A stretch of DNA of 64,000 nucleotides from Acidimicrobiales bacterium (GTDB taxonomy: Bacteria; Actinomycetota; Acidimicrobiia; Acidimicrobiales; Poriferisodalaceae), in the NCBI GenBank assembly GCA_014239555.1, contig JAAZYR010000009.1, positions 62,001-126,000 on the forward strand. Reading direction: 5' to 3'. Position numbers and translations under genes: made by a program. Shown here piece after piece: positions 31,724 through 41,806 of the stretch. The notes under the pieces were generated by a model. That model was not told the DNA's origin. It worked only from the letters and a program-made list of their open reading frames with translations, and did no database searches. Within the stretch, counting starts at the first letter, position 1; each line of letters opens with the position of its first letter.

Positions 31724-33625
31724 TTGAAAAATGATCGCCCCTACGGCAGTTGGCCGTCACAGCTCAGTTCTCACGAGTTGGCAAGCGGTGCGATTCGTCG
31801 ATCGGAGCCCCGTGTTTTCGACAAAGACGTTCTCTGGTTAGAGAGTCGGCCCGCAGAGTTGGGTCGGACTGCCCTCGTAAAGTTCAACGGGACCGAAGCT
31901 CAGACGTTGGGCCCATCCGACCTGAACATACGCACCCTTGTTCACGAGTACGGCGGCGGTGGGTGGCTACCTACCGTTCACGGAATCTTGATTTCTCGGT
32001 TCGAAGATCAACGCTTGTGGCTGCTGCAAGATGACCTCCGGCCAATAACTGCTGAACCTAATTCTCCCAAATCGCAACGATTCTCCGACGGAACCGTTGT
32101 CGCGGACAGCGACGACACCATTTGGGTCATTGAGCAACACCACCCACAAGGCCCGCAACCTAAAAATTTCTTGGCGACAGTCAGCGTTGATGGTGCAGTC
32201 ACCGAAATCGTTTCAGGAGCAGATTTCTACTCTTCCCCAACGACCTCACCTGATGGTCGCACGTTGGCGTATTTGTCTTGGGATCACCCTTCCATGCCTT
32301 GGGATCATGTGCGATTACACGTCGCACGTCGCGGCGAGAAAGGGTGGGTGGATCATCAGGTGGTCCTGGACGGCCCAGCGTTACAGCAACCCCGGTTCTC
32401 ACCCGAAGGGCTACTTCACGTCATTAGTGACGCTACGGGGTGGTGGAACATACACGAAGTTGAGGTAGACGCTCAACGATCACGACCCGTCGTCGACGTT
32501 GATCTTGAGTTCGGCGTTCCCTCTTGGGTCTTTGGCCAAAGAACATACGCCTGGAGCGCTGAAAATATCTGGTGCACGTGGGCAGACCGAGGTGTCGGTC
32601 ACATAGGCCAAATTGTTGACGGGGAATTGCGTGAACTTGACACGGGGTTCACCGAATTCAACGGCCTTGACATCTTGGCTGACGGTCGTGCCGTCACCAT
32701 CGCTGCTAGTTGGGAAAAGAGCGCCGCTGTGTACGCCTTAGACAGCACAGGCTCAGCAGAGCAGCTCAGCGTTTCAGACGCTGTTCCCCTCTCATCGGAA
32801 GATATTTCGGTTCCTCAACCGATTGTCGTCAGTGATCCACACGGACAACCAACCCACGCTTTTCACTTTCCACCCACTAACTCCAGTTGTTTCTCATCTT
32901 CTGGTTTGCCACCTTTGGTTGTGCTGAGCCACGGAGGCCCAACAGCGGGAGCGCGCTCATCGTTCGATGCTGGTATTCAGTATTGGACGAGCCGCGGAAT
33001 CGCTGTAGTTGACGTGAATTACCGAGGCAGTACCGGCTTTGGAACGACATACCGCAACAAGCTCAAAGGGCAGTGGGGCATAGCAGATACCCAAGACTGC
33101 ATAGGAGCCGCCAAACACCTTGCCGAATGCGGAGCCGTCGATCCTTCACGTCTCGCTATAAAAGGCGGTTCGGCAGGCGGTTTCACGACGTTATGTGCAC
33201 TGACAAGTAGCGACATTTTTGCTGCAGGTATATCTCGTTATGGGGTCGCTGATTTGGCGTCCCTAGCACGAGAAACTCACAAATTTGAAGCCCGATACCT
33301 GGACTCTTTAGTCGGAGCGTGGCCAGATGAGGAGGACATTTACACGGAACGTTCACCCATCCATCACACTGAGCGACTTTCGACTCCCATGATTGTGTTA
33401 CAGGGTTCCGAAGATCCGGTAGTGCCACCGTCTCAGGCTGATCAGCTTGTTACTGCTCTGGCCGGAGCCGGCATTCCGCACGCCTATGTACTTTTCGACG
33501 GCGAGAGCCATGGATTTCGCAAAGCCGAGACCATAGCCAACGCTCTTGAGGCCGAGCTTTCATTCCTGGGGCAGGTTTTGAACTTTGAACCGGCCGATCT
33601 CATTGCGCGCGTCGAATTGCAGTGA
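31724..33625 (+). CDS. S9-family (prolyl oligopeptidase-like) serine peptidase
   Basis: A 633-residue dipeptidyl/acylaminoacyl peptidase-like enzyme. The N-terminal ~370 residues are a beta-propeller. The C-terminal alpha/beta hydrolase domain has GGSAGGFTT (nucleophile Ser), an acid in QGSEDPVVPP and His in GESHGF. No signal peptide, so probably cytosolic peptide turnover. The chosen start is TTG 31724 with GAGG 6 nt upstream, giving MKNDRPYGSWPS, the usual N-terminus. An ATG at 31658 would add residues that do not look like the family. It ends 2 nt from the convergent CapA-like gene. Confidence 0.92.
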   Translation: MKNDRPYGSWPSQLSSHELASGAIRRSEPRVFDKDVLWLESRPAELGRTALVKFNGTEAQTLGPSDLNIRTLVHEYGGGGWLPTVHGILISRFEDQRLWLLQDDLRPITAEPNSPKSQRFSDGTVVADSDDTIWVIEQHHPQGPQPKNFLATVSVDGAVTEIVSGADFYSSPTTSPDGRTLAYLSWDHPSMPWDHVRLHVARRGEKGWVDHQVVLDGPALQQPRFSPEGLLHVISDATGWWNIHEVEVDAQRSRPVVDVDLEFGVPSWVFGQRTYAWSAENIWCTWADRGVGHIGQIVDGELRELDTGFTEFNGLDILADGRAVTIAASWEKSAAVYALDSTGSAEQLSVSDAVPLSSEDISVPQPIVVSDPHGQPTHAFHFPPTNSSCFSSSGLPPLVVLSHGGPTAGARSSFDAGIQYWTSRGIAVVDVNYRGSTGFGTTYRNKLKGQWGIADTQDCIGAAKHLAECGAVDPSRLAIKGGSAGGFTTLCALTSSDIFAAGISRYGVADLASLARETHKFEARYLDSLVGAWPDEEDIYTERSPIHHTERLSTPMIVLQGSEDPVVPPSQADQLVTALAGAGIPHAYVLFDGESHGFRKAETIANALEAELSFLGQVLNFEPADLIARVELQ

Positions 33626-33627
33626 GT

Positions 33628-34860
33628 TCAATCCGTGCTTGCCGTTGGCACTGTCGTAACACCTTCAGAGCCGGTGGAAGGCTCAGTGGTCGGCGTTGGC
33701 TCTGGAGCGTATTGTTCGCATCGACCTTCGACAATGTCAGTGATTCGATCGTAACGGTCACCACTGGCTATCGGGGAAGCCCCGCCGATGTAATTCAGCA
33801 CATGGGGGTGAAATCGGTACCCCTCTATGCGCGAACCGTCAAACACAACTTCCAGTACTCCGGTGTCGCCAGTGATGCCGTAACGAGGATGCCAAGCAAA
33901 ATTTCCCAGCGAATACGCGATGACACTGCGATCAAAGGTTTCAATCGGTTGCAGTACGTGGGGATGGTGCCCGAGAATCAAATCAGCGCCAGCTTCAATT
34001 AGTTGTTGTGCGAGAGTGCGTTGCTCTTCATTAGGGCAAGGTTCGCGCTCAACCCCCCAATGCAAGCTCACCACCACTACGTCATTCCCTGCAGCGGCTG
34101 CTCGAACAGCGGCCAATACTCGCGGGGTCGCCCACTTGGCGTCAGCAACGCCCGGGCGGTCCGCACCTGATGCGAAGCCACCTGGCACGACAGCGGTCGC
34201 AGACACGAACGCGACCCGAACCTCATTATCGAGAGTGAGAATTCTGGGGGCGTAGGCCTCCGCGTTGTTCAATCCTGCTCCCGGTCGAAGAATGCCTACT
34301 TCGTCCAGCACAGAAATGGTGTCTTCCAACCCTTCGCGCCCAAAATCGAAGACGTGATTATTAGCCAAGGAGACCACATCGATTCCGGCGCCCGCCAGAG
34401 TTAATGCCGCCGATCCCGGTGCGCGAAAGACAAATTCCTTCTCATAGGGTTCCCCTCGTTCGGTTATTGCCATTTCAAGGTTCACGATGGCGACATCTGC
34501 CGATGCGAGATTGGGTTGAACCTTGGTGAAGGGATCGATGCCTTCGGGTTCGGTCCGATCTAACAGCACATCTCCACCTGCTAGAAGGGTCCATATTCGT
34601 TGGGGGGCAACGGTGGTAGCGGTCGTCGTTGCTTGTTCAGTAGTAGAGGGACTCGTTTCGTCTTCTTGTTGAGTCGGCGCGTCCACTGTGGTGGAGGTGC
34701 TGTCCGAAGTTGAAGAGGCCTGGGCCCCATATTGGGTGTTATCCGTTGCAACGGTTTCGCGTACAACGAAGATTGCTTTCTCAGGTTCAGGGTCAGCGCA
34801 TCCAAATGGAACTAGCAGGCCTAGTCCCACGAATACGGAGAGAACACAGCGTCGTAACAC
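33628..34860 (-). CDS. CapA/PgsA-family lipoprotein (poly-gamma-glutamate capsule-like metallophosphatase)
   Basis: A 410-residue surface lipoprotein. GTG 34860 gives a short signal peptide ending GLLVPFGC with C21 lipidated, then a Thr/Ser/Gln-rich linker of about 60 residues. The CapA domain has LLAGGDVLLDR, VNLEMAI, LANNHVFDFG, VVSLHWG and GHHPHVLQP, the calcineurin-like metal-binding set. The exact substrate of this family is unsettled, with roles in capsule or cell-envelope polymer handling. The frame is open further upstream but overlaps SURF1. A -10 TAGACT (34869-34874) lies 8 nt before the GTG. Confidence 0.88.
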   Translation of the reverse strand: MLRRCVLSVFVGLGLLVPFGCADPEPEKAIFVVRETVATDNTQYGAQASSTSDSTSTTVDAPTQQEDETSPSTTEQATTTATTVAPQRIWTLLAGGDVLLDRTEPEGIDPFTKVQPNLASADVAIVNLEMAITERGEPYEKEFVFRAPGSAALTLAGAGIDVVSLANNHVFDFGREGLEDTISVLDEVGILRPGAGLNNAEAYAPRILTLDNEVRVAFVSATAVVPGGFASGADRPGVADAKWATPRVLAAVRAAAAGNDVVVVSLHWGVEREPCPNEEQRTLAQQLIEAGADLILGHHPHVLQPIETFDRSVIAYSLGNFAWHPRYGITGDTGVLEVVFDGSRIEGYRFHPHVLNYIGGASPIASGDRYDRITDIVEGRCEQYAPEPTPTTEPSTGSEGVTTVPTASTD

Positions 34861-34868
34861 CGAGGACG

Positions 34869-34890
34869 AGTCTAAGGCCGCGGCTAGCGT
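34869..34890. promoter_or_regulatory. Compact divergent promoter pair, CapA-like gene and SURF1
   Basis: Within the 37 bp between the two starts there are two -10 boxes back to back. TAGACT on the minus strand (34869-34874) lies 8 nt before GTG 34860. TAGCGT on the plus strand (34885-34890) lies 7 nt before ATG 34898. The -35 regions would fall inside the opposite gene. Confidence 0.5.
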
Positions 34891-34897
34891 GCTCGCG

Positions 34898-35641
34898 ATG
34901 TACGGCTTTGCACGCCAACCAAAATGGATAGCGGCACATCTCCTCACGTTGTTGCTGCTGACCACGTTTATTTGGGCAGGGTTTTGGCAATTCGGTCGCC
35001 ACCAAGAGCGCGGGCAACGAAATGAAGCCGTATTAAGTCGAGCAGCCGCGCCGATGCTCAGCGCACAAGATCTGTTCGGACCATCCACAGACATTGAGTT
35101 CCGTGAAGCGAACCTGGAAGGAACATGGTCCACCAACGACGCTGTGCTCATACGCAACCGCAGCCACCAACAAGCAGCGGGATGTCACCTAGCTGCGCCC
35201 CTCGTAACAAGCGAACTTGAAGGTGTGCTCGTTGTCATCGGCTGGATGCGCGCCGCCGAGTGTCAGACAGAGATTCAAGCCGCTCCGGCTGGTGCCGTGT
35301 CACTTACCGGTCGGATTCGGTTGACTCAGACGCGAGGTGCTATCGGCGCGCGCGATCGTTCAACTGGGGTGCTTCGTACCCTCGCTCGAACCGACGTCGC
35401 CCGAGTTGACCAACAGGTAAATTTGGCGCTCGCCCCTGTCTACGTCGAGTTAATCCAAAGTAGTCCCCAGATCGAACAAGCGCTCCCTGTTGACCGGCCA
35501 CCCACTGACCTTGGGCCACATTTGGGTTACAGCGTGCAGTGGTTCCTATTTTTTGGGGTCGGAGCAATCGGGTACCCACTGGTATTGCGACGTCAAGCAC
35601 GTCGCGGTGAAGCCGAAACCCTTGAAGAGATAGCCGATTAG
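34898..35641 (+). CDS. SURF1-family cytochrome oxidase assembly protein
   Basis: A 247-residue membrane protein needed for heme a insertion in cytochrome c oxidase. It has one N-terminal membrane segment (LLTLLLLTTFIWAGFWQFGR) and a second near the C-terminus (WFLFFGVGAIGYPLVLRRQ). The extracytoplasmic part between has the family blocks NRSHQQAAGCHLAAPL and VVIGWMR. ATG 34898 has a -10 box 7 nt upstream. Its stop TAG (35639-35641) overlaps the convergent MalY-like stop. Confidence 0.9.
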   Translation: MYGFARQPKWIAAHLLTLLLLTTFIWAGFWQFGRHQERGQRNEAVLSRAAAPMLSAQDLFGPSTDIEFREANLEGTWSTNDAVLIRNRSHQQAAGCHLAAPLVTSELEGVLVVIGWMRAAECQTEIQAAPAGAVSLTGRIRLTQTRGAIGARDRSTGVLRTLARTDVARVDQQVNLALAPVYVELIQSSPQIEQALPVDRPPTDLGPHLGYSVQWFLFFGVGAIGYPLVLRRQARRGEAETLEEIAD

Positions 35642-36786
35642 AGCACCGACGCCATGCGCTCAACGATCATCGTGAGCATTTCGGGTGAGGTCGCAAAGTT
35701 CAGCCGAACGTGACCCGCTCCCTCCGACCCAAAATCCAACCCAGAGTTCAAAGCGACTTTGCCTCGCGACAAGAAGACCTCCGCCGGATCCTCACCTAGA
35801 CCAAGTTCGCGACAATCCAACCAAGAAAGATACGTGGCCTGTGGAAGTCGGTACCTGACACCAGGAAGCTGTTCAGCTAACAAGTCAAAAAGAAGATGTC
35901 GATTGTGATCTAGCCCTGCGACGAGTTCCGATATCCACTCGTCGCCGTGCTCCCACCCAGCGACGGTTGCTACCTGACCCAGGCCGTTAATGCCTCCAAG
36001 CATCCGAGTTGATATTTCCTTGAGTCGCGGCCCGTAACGCTCTGAGGAGGTATGAACAAACGCCATCCGCAAGCCCGCCATATTGAAAGTTTTAGTGGCG
36101 GCAGTAATGGTGACGGTTCGTTCCGAAGCCAATTCACTAATCGATGCCGCTGGGATGTGCCGGAACGGTGCGAACACCAAATCGCAGTGAATTTCATCTG
36201 AAATCACGAGCAGGTCATGACGTTCGGCAATGTCAACAATCCTTGCGAGATCTTCTCCCGTCATCACCAACCCGCACGGGTTATGGGGGTGACATAAAAG
36301 CAGTGCCGAGACATCAGGATCAGCCGCGATGCTTTCGAGATGATCGAAATCAAGCGCCCAGCCCTCTTCGGTTTCTATCAGGGGATTGGATACCCACCGT
36401 CGGCCTGATGCTTCAACGGTTGAATAAAATGGGGGATACACAGGAGTTTGGACGACGATCCCTGATCCGTCAGGGGTAAGAGTGCGTAACACCCACTCCA
36501 ACCCTTGAATGACATCGTGAACTCGCAGCACCTCAGATGTTTGAATTTCCCAGTTGAATGCTTTTTGCATCCGATTTTTAAAGGCTTCTAAAACCGGTAT
36601 CGGTTCGTCATAAAATCCGTAGCCCAAGCCCCCAGATTCGATTCGTGACACAACGGCTTCAGTGATGAACGAGGGGACTTCCACGTCCATGTCTGCAACC
36701 CATGCAGACAACACGTCACTGCCGTGCCGTTCCCATTTAATCCCTGGCCGGTTGCGGACACGCTCAAGATCAAGATCGAAGATCAT
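35638..36786 (-). CDS. PLP-dependent aminotransferase, MalY/PatB (cystathionine beta-lyase) type
   Basis: A fold-type I PLP enzyme of 382 residues. It begins FDLDLERVRNRPGIKW and has WVADMDVEVP, typical of PatB/MalY. Then come HPHNPCGLVM, ISDEIHCDLVF, and the Schiff-base Lys in TAATKTFNMAGL. The C-terminal VRLNFATSPEML carries the carboxylate-binding Arg. Members cleave cystathionine and other cysteine conjugates, and some act as aminotransferases. Leaderless promoter TAGCCT is 6 nt before the ATG. Convergent with SURF1 (4-nt overlap). Confidence 0.91.
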   Translation of the reverse strand: MIFDLDLERVRNRPGIKWERHGSDVLSAWVADMDVEVPSFITEAVVSRIESGGLGYGFYDEPIPVLEAFKNRMQKAFNWEIQTSEVLRVHDVIQGLEWVLRTLTPDGSGIVVQTPVYPPFYSTVEASGRRWVSNPLIETEEGWALDFDHLESIAADPDVSALLLCHPHNPCGLVMTGEDLARIVDIAERHDLLVISDEIHCDLVFAPFRHIPAASISELASERTVTITAATKTFNMAGLRMAFVHTSSERYGPRLKEISTRMLGGINGLGQVATVAGWEHGDEWISELVAGLDHNRHLLFDLLAEQLPGVRYRLPQATYLSWLDCRELGLGEDPAEVFLSRGKVALNSGLDFGSEGAGHVRLNFATSPEMLTMIVERMASVL

Positions 36787-36792
36787 GTGCGG

Positions 36793-36798
36793 AGGCTA
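36793..36798 (-). promoter_or_regulatory. -10 hexamer of leaderless malY/patB-like promoter
   Basis: TAGCCT on the minus strand, 6 nt before ATG 36786. Confidence 0.5.
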
Positions 36799-36809
36799 GA
36801 TGTTGGCCG

Positions 36810-37547
36810 TCAGTAAAGACCAATCATTCGACCGGCAAGTGCGATTACGGCTGAAATCAGCACCGGTCGAATAACTCGATCGCCGCCGCGAACTGCTATC
36901 CGAGCGCCTGCCCAACCCCCAACCGCAAATCCGACGGCTAACACCGCAGCGAAACCCCAATCGACTTGACCTCGAGCAATAAACACAGGAACCGCTATGG
37001 CCGTAAGGACCAGAATCACGACCACTTTGACCGCGTTAGCGTTGACCAAGTCAAGGCCTGATCTCGATAACGCGATCACTATGAGGAGTCCAACCCCAGC
37101 TTGGAACGCACCGCCGTATAACCCAATCCCAAAAAACACAGCGGCGGTGAGAGCTGGATGCCAGCTGATGTGTTTGCCGGTTGAGCGAGGGGTGCGCAAG
37201 CTGAGGAACACCAAAGGGATCATTAGAACCCCAAAAATTCTTTCGAAGGCAGCGTCAGTGACACTGGACACAAGGAGCGATCCGATAAGGGACCCTGCAA
37301 TCACCGGAACAAGGACTGGAAGAGCGCGCTTCAAACCGGAAATGCCTTCTTTGCGATAACCGGCAACTGAAGAGGCGTTTTGTACCAGAACTCCCACGCG
37401 GTTTGTGCCGTTAGCAACCAATCCGGGTAATCCCACAAACACATTGAGTAACGCAACCGTTAGTAACGACCCACCGCCTGCCATCGCGTTGACTATCCCT
37501 GCGATGACGCCAGCTCCGGCAACAAGAAGTGCGTCGATCAGCTCCAT
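36810..37547 (-). CDS. TSUP-family membrane transporter (second copy)
   Basis: A 245-residue protein with about eight hydrophobic segments. It shows the family repeat [18 protein letters not shown] near the N-terminus and [21 protein letters not shown] in the second half. Likely exports or imports small sulfur or carbon acids. It is not closely similar to the other TSUP protein at 12225-12962. ATG 37547 gives [11 protein letters not shown]; ATGs at 37556 and 37559 are equally possible. Divergent from aroC; ends 23 nt before the start of the MalY-like gene on the same strand, so they may be co-transcribed. Confidence 0.87.
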   Translation of the reverse strand: MELIDALLVAGAGVIAGIVNAMAGGGSLLTVALLNVFVGLPGLVANGTNRVGVLVQNASSVAGYRKEGISGLKRALPVLVPVIAGSLIGSLLVSSVTDAAFERIFGVLMIPLVFLSLRTPRSTGKHISWHPALTAAVFFGIGLYGGAFQAGVGLLIVIALSRSGLDLVNANAVKVVVILVLTAIAVPVFIARGQVDWGFAAVLAVGFAVGGWAGARIAVRGGDRVIRPVLISAVIALAGRMIGLY

Positions 37548-37626
37548 CCCCGCCATCATTGCCGGTGAACGCACCAGAAATCAGTCGGATTAGACAATCT
37601 CTTCGTGAGACCGCCGTCGCGACCTC

Positions 37627-37632
37627 TACTCT
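37627..37632 (+). promoter_or_regulatory. -10 hexamer of leaderless aroC promoter
   Basis: TACTCT, 7 nt before ATG 37640; no Shine-Dalgarno is visible. Confidence 0.5.
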
Positions 37633-37639
37633 CGGTGTT

Positions 37640-38728
37640 ATGGCCGGCAGCACCTTTGGAGAGCAATTCCGTATTACGACGTTCGGTGAATCACACGGAG
37701 GCGGAGTCGGAGTTGTTGTCGACGGCTGCCCACCAAGGCTCGAACTCGAGGTGGCCGACATTCAGATCGAACTTGACCGCAGACGCCCTGGGCAAAGTCG
37801 CCTAGTGACACAGCGAAAAGAAGATGACAGCGTCGAAATCTTTAGCGGAATTTTTGAAGGGAAAACCTTAGGATCTTCCATCGGCATGCTCGTGCGAAAC
37901 GAGGATGCCAGACCAGGCGCGTACGAGGAAATGCGCGACTTGTACCGGCCAAGCCACGCGGATTGGACAACTGAAGCCAAGTACGGCATCAGAAATTGGC
38001 AAGGTGGCGGACGAGCTTCGGCGCGCGAAACCATTGGACGTGTGGCAGGCGGCGCGGTCGCTCGCAAGGTAATTGAGCACGTAGCGGGCATAGAGGTCCT
38101 CGGCTGGGTCAGCTCTGTGCGCAGCATCGACGCCGACGTCGATATGCATCTCGTGTCTCGCGATCAAGTCGAAGGTGACCCCACTCGCTGTCCCGACGTC
38201 GCTGCAGCGCAATTAATGACCGCGGCAATCGAAGCTGCGAGAAAAGACGGTGATTCCTTAGGTGGGATCGTTACTTGCGTGGCCCGAAATATGGCCGCGG
38301 GACTTGGTGAGCCAGTATTCGACAAGCTCGATGCTGAACTCGCTCGGGCCTTAATCTCTCTCCCCGCAGCAAAGGGCGTCGAGATCGGGAGCGGGTTCGC
38401 GGGAACCTTAATGACGGGCAGAGAACACAACGACCCATTCGTTCCAGGCGCCGATGGTCGCCCAACAACTACCAGCAACCACAGTGGCGGCATCCAGGGT
38501 GGGATCAGCAACGGCGAAGACCTTGTGGTGCGAGTTGCATTCAAACCAACCGCGACAATTAGTTCGGCTCAACAAACCGTGAATCGAAACAATGAAGCCA
38601 AAACCTTGGAAGCCAAGGGCAGGCACGACCCCTGCGTTCTCCCTCGAGCAGTTCCCATGGTGGAAGCGATGGTGTGTTTGGTCCTAGCAGACCATCTGTT
38701 ACGTCAGCAGTCCACAGACGTCGTCTAA
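37640..38728 (+). CDS. aroC: Chorismate synthase
   Basis: Converts 5-enolpyruvylshikimate-3-phosphate to chorismate with reduced FMN. The 362-residue protein has the three signatures: [32 protein letters not shown], and [18 protein letters not shown], plus [14 protein letters not shown] 37640 is chosen; the frame extends to 37529 but that overlaps the divergent TSUP start. Its product feeds MenF elsewhere in the window, although the genes are not clustered. Confidence 0.96.
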   Translation: MAGSTFGEQFRITTFGESHGGGVGVVVDGCPPRLELEVADIQIELDRRRPGQSRLVTQRKEDDSVEIFSGIFEGKTLGSSIGMLVRNEDARPGAYEEMRDLYRPSHADWTTEAKYGIRNWQGGGRASARETIGRVAGGAVARKVIEHVAGIEVLGWVSSVRSIDADVDMHLVSRDQVEGDPTRCPDVAAAQLMTAAIEAARKDGDSLGGIVTCVARNMAAGLGEPVFDKLDAELARALISLPAAKGVEIGSGFAGTLMTGREHNDPFVPGADGRPTTTSNHSGGIQGGISNGEDLVVRVAFKPTATISSAQQTVNRNNEAKTLEAKGRHDPCVLPRAVPMVEAMVCLVLADHLLRQQSTDVV

Positions 38729-38741
38729 CCAGAACTACCAG

Positions 38742-39593
38742 TCATTCATCGCGTTGGTCTCGCAGGAATTTTTGGAATTCCGCGGCCAGATCGTCGCCAG
38801 AAGGAAGATCCGTCGGTAGCGCACGATCTACTTCTTCTTCTAGTTGGCGAACATATCCGATGATTTCAGAATCTTGTTCAACCGCGTCACTCACTCGTTG
38901 TTCCCATTCAAGAACGCTGTGGTCAAGGTCGCGGTAGCCGGTTGGCACGCCAGTGACCTTTTCGAACTCTGCCAGTAACGCTCTCGTTCCCTTGGGGTTC
39001 GGTGGCCCAGCAACGTAGTGAGGCACCCCGACCCGAAGCGAAATAACAGGTAGTTCTGCATTGTCAAGAGCATCGTGCAAGGTACCGATGATGCCGGTGG
39101 GGCCTTGGTAACTGGGCCTGTCCAATCCCAGTCTGTGGGCCAAGTCGGCGTTTGCTGCACTGCCTTTTACGGCGGATGGGCGAGAGTGCGGCACTCCTGC
39201 GACCATCGCTCCAAGCGTGACCACCATTTCACACCCCGTGTCACGCGCGATCTCTACAACCGAATCGCAAAAAGTTCTCCAGCGCATTCGGGGTTCCATA
39301 CCTGACAGCAGCACTAGGTCGTGAGGAAAATCATTTTCGATCACGTGCGCATCAAGCGACGGCCATCTGATTCGTCGTTCTCCATCGTCAGCGATTTCTA
39401 CATGTGGGCGATTTTCTTGAAAGTCGAAAAACTCTTCAGGGTCGATTTGGGCGACCCGTCGAGCCTCGTACTGATCGACGATCCATTGGATTGCACCTGT
39501 CGCGCACTCCCCTGCGTCGAACCAACCTTCGAATGCCACGACTAACAGTGGGTTTTGCAGGCTGGGCGCCTCGCCCCAAGTGACTTCGCTCAT
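38742..39593 (-). CDS. PAC2-family protein
   Basis: A 283-residue protein of the PAC2 family (Pfam, named for proteasome assembly chaperone 2), widespread in Actinomycetota. Typical blocks are LLVVAFEGWFDAGECATGA near the start, the GAMVAGVPHSRP motif, and SLRVGVPHYV. The C-terminal ~70 residues are charged and helical. Function in bacteria is not established; ligase-like or chaperone roles have been proposed. It converges with aroC across 13 nt. Confidence 0.88.
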   Translation of the reverse strand: MSEVTWGEAPSLQNPLLVVAFEGWFDAGECATGAIQWIVDQYEARRVAQIDPEEFFDFQENRPHVEIADDGERRIRWPSLDAHVIENDFPHDLVLLSGMEPRMRWRTFCDSVVEIARDTGCEMVVTLGAMVAGVPHSRPSAVKGSAANADLAHRLGLDRPSYQGPTGIIGTLHDALDNAELPVISLRVGVPHYVAGPPNPKGTRALLAEFEKVTGVPTGYRDLDHSVLEWEQRVSDAVEQDSEIIGYVRQLEEEVDRALPTDLPSGDDLAAEFQKFLRDQRDE

Positions 39594-39692
39594 GACTCCA
39601 CTATTGCCTACCGGGCCACCTAATGAGAGGTCATGTTCCGGTCGAAACAGGTTTTTGTTTCAGGGAGTGATGAAGAGTCAGAAACAAGGGGC

Positions 39693-41759
39693 TCAGAACG
39701 AGAAGAAAGCTTGAGGTTCAAGGGTGCGAAGGTTGCTGGCAAGAAGCCCAACTGAAGAAAGGGTGTAGATCTGGTCGCGAATTACGACAGATCGTTGGAT
39801 CGTTGCGCGCCAGTCCATTTCGGGCCAGCAGTGCTGGGTCGATATTTCGCTGCCATCTTCGGTTTCTTCAATCCATTTTTGGCAATGAACTTTGGGTGGT
39901 GTTTTTAGGTGGGTAAGTCGCCCGCGTTCGGTGAGGGATCGGTCGCTTAGTTCAAGGGCGACTGCACCAAAAAAAGGTTCAGATTCAGGCGTTTCAACCC
40001 GATGGGTTGTGACCGGTAACACGAAAAGATTTTCTGGAGGCCAATGAAGAAAAGCTCGCGCGTTGTATTCAATTTCGGTGTGGCCCCCGGGGAGATGCCA
40101 CTGATCGATTCGAATTGGGTCAGACAGATCACTGATATCAAATAGCGACACCTGGGTACCCAAGGTTCGGCCATCGTCGCGAGCGTCTTGGCCGATCCCA
40201 AGCAGCAACGTGTCAGTGACTGGGTGAAGGTACGCGGAGTATCCCAAAATCTTGAGTTCCCCCAAGACTTTTGGCAATCGGGGATTTGAAAGATCGATCG
40301 TGTAAAGCGGGTCGGTTTGACGAAAGGTCACGACGGTCGCTAAATCCCCTAGGAATCGCACGGCGTAGATGCGCTCACCGTGGCCTAGGTCGCCCACGAA
40401 ACCGATCTGGTTCATTTCGCCGTTAGCTTCGGCGAGTACCGTCACGTAACTCTCACTGTTTGTCGCCCCTCCGGGTGACCACCAGCCGTGGTCGGTGGTC
40501 GCGACACGGAGGTAGCCGTTGTGTTCCGACATCGAATATTGGTTGAGGATGGTGCCGCGTACCTGACCTGAGGTTCTGTAGAGGGTCCTGGTGGGGTTAC
40601 TGATATCGAACTTGTGGATTCGCGTGGTTACTGACGGTCGTGCGTCAGAAGTTTGATCTTCGTTGGCGTCCAATTCAGCCCGATCGAACCACTCGGTGGT
40701 ACCGACATAAAGGTTGTCTTGAGAGGAATAGACAGTTTGTCCGTCGGCGAGCACTGACGTGCTGGCAAGTTCTTCTCCGAGCTGTTTCCCTGCAAGGTCA
40801 ACTGTGATGACGTTCAACATTCTCAGGCCGCTGTTCGACGCTGGGTGGTAAATCCGTTCGCACGGTGTCAAGGTGCCTTCTCGGATGAGGCCCCCGCGAG
40901 CATTTTCCAGAGCGAACCATGGAATCCAATTGTCGATCGTTGATTGTTCTATGAGTTGACGGTTCTCTTCTTCGGCTCGGCGTTCAGCGCGTAAACCTGA
41001 CCCACTCGGATAGGACCATTCAAGGCCTGTTGGGTGACTTTGTAGGACAATACGCACGACATCGTCAACCATGCGGCTGCTGAGATATTCGCCGTCCAGA
41101 TGAAGTCGACGTTTAATTCGTGGTGTCGAACCACTGATATCGACCTCTACGAGAGTGCTAATGGCGCTGTACCTGCCATGTCTTGACGTGAGGGTCTGTG
41201 GTGCAAGTTTCATTTCGCCGTGGCTTTGTCCGAACACGAGGATTCGATCCCCAACCAGGAACATTTCTCGGGGCCAAAAGTTTTTGAAACGCAGTTTTCC
41301 TAGTGACCGAGGCTGCTCACCTGCAACATCAACGACGCGGAGTTCTTCGTTGGCTAACGCGACGATGCGCCTCCCATCGGTTTTCAAAATGTCGGGTTCA
41401 TCGACACCCACCTCTTGAACGTTGGTGGTGCTGTAGTCCACGCCTGGCGTTAACCCACCTTTGGCTGAGTCGGCAACTGCTGGGGATCCATCGCGCAGCA
41501 TTTCTGAGGTTTCCATAATTGCAATTGCAATCCCATAACCTCCATCAAGTCCCCATGGTCCAACCATTTCGAGGGCATTGGTTTTTATGTGTCGAAGGAA
41601 TGGTTCGCAAGACTCAAACGGCGTAAGGGCAGCCGTCAACTGAACCTGCGATGGGGTCAACGGGACAGTTCGGTCCGAGTCGCTGGTGTCGTCGCGGTTG
41701 TCGGCGCTACAGGCACCCAAGATCGCGATCGACAACATGGCCACTATGAGTCGTCGCAC
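39693..41759 (-). CDS. Secreted lipoprotein with C-terminal beta-propeller domain
   Basis: A 688-residue lipoprotein. The signal peptide ends AILGAC with C17 lipidated. The mature chain starts with a short acidic linker, then is almost entirely beta-rich. Repeated blocks such as VDEPDILKTDGRRIVALANEELRVVD and ILGYSAYLHPVTDTLLLGIG mark the family of secreted beta-propeller proteins (Beta_propel). No catalytic motif is seen; a binding or adhesive role at the envelope is likely. GTG 41759 has a strong Shine-Dalgarno (GGAGG, 5-nt spacer). The unknown gene at 41807 lies 47 nt upstream and may be co-transcribed. Confidence 0.85.
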   Translation of the reverse strand: MRRLIVAMLSIAILGACSADNRDDTSDSDRTVPLTPSQVQLTAALTPFESCEPFLRHIKTNALEMVGPWGLDGGYGIAIAIMETSEMLRDGSPAVADSAKGGLTPGVDYSTTNVQEVGVDEPDILKTDGRRIVALANEELRVVDVAGEQPRSLGKLRFKNFWPREMFLVGDRILVFGQSHGEMKLAPQTLTSRHGRYSAISTLVEVDISGSTPRIKRRLHLDGEYLSSRMVDDVVRIVLQSHPTGLEWSYPSGSGLRAERRAEEENRQLIEQSTIDNWIPWFALENARGGLIREGTLTPCERIYHPASNSGLRMLNVITVDLAGKQLGEELASTSVLADGQTVYSSQDNLYVGTTEWFDRAELDANEDQTSDARPSVTTRIHKFDISNPTRTLYRTSGQVRGTILNQYSMSEHNGYLRVATTDHGWWSPGGATNSESYVTVLAEANGEMNQIGFVGDLGHGERIYAVRFLGDLATVVTFRQTDPLYTIDLSNPRLPKVLGELKILGYSAYLHPVTDTLLLGIGQDARDDGRTLGTQVSLFDISDLSDPIRIDQWHLPGGHTEIEYNARAFLHWPPENLFVLPVTTHRVETPESEPFFGAVALELSDRSLTERGRLTHLKTPPKVHCQKWIEETEDGSEISTQHCWPEMDWRATIQRSVVIRDQIYTLSSVGLLASNLRTLEPQAFFSF

Positions 41760-41806
41760 ATGAACCTCCGATGTGGTGTCGATTGTTGAGAGGACGACGG
41801 GGACAC

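Noticed and set aside
31516-31734. A possible small gene between xseB and the S9 peptidase
   Set aside because: It starts within the 15-bp hairpin, has no ribosome site or recognisable sequence, and overlaps the peptidase start.
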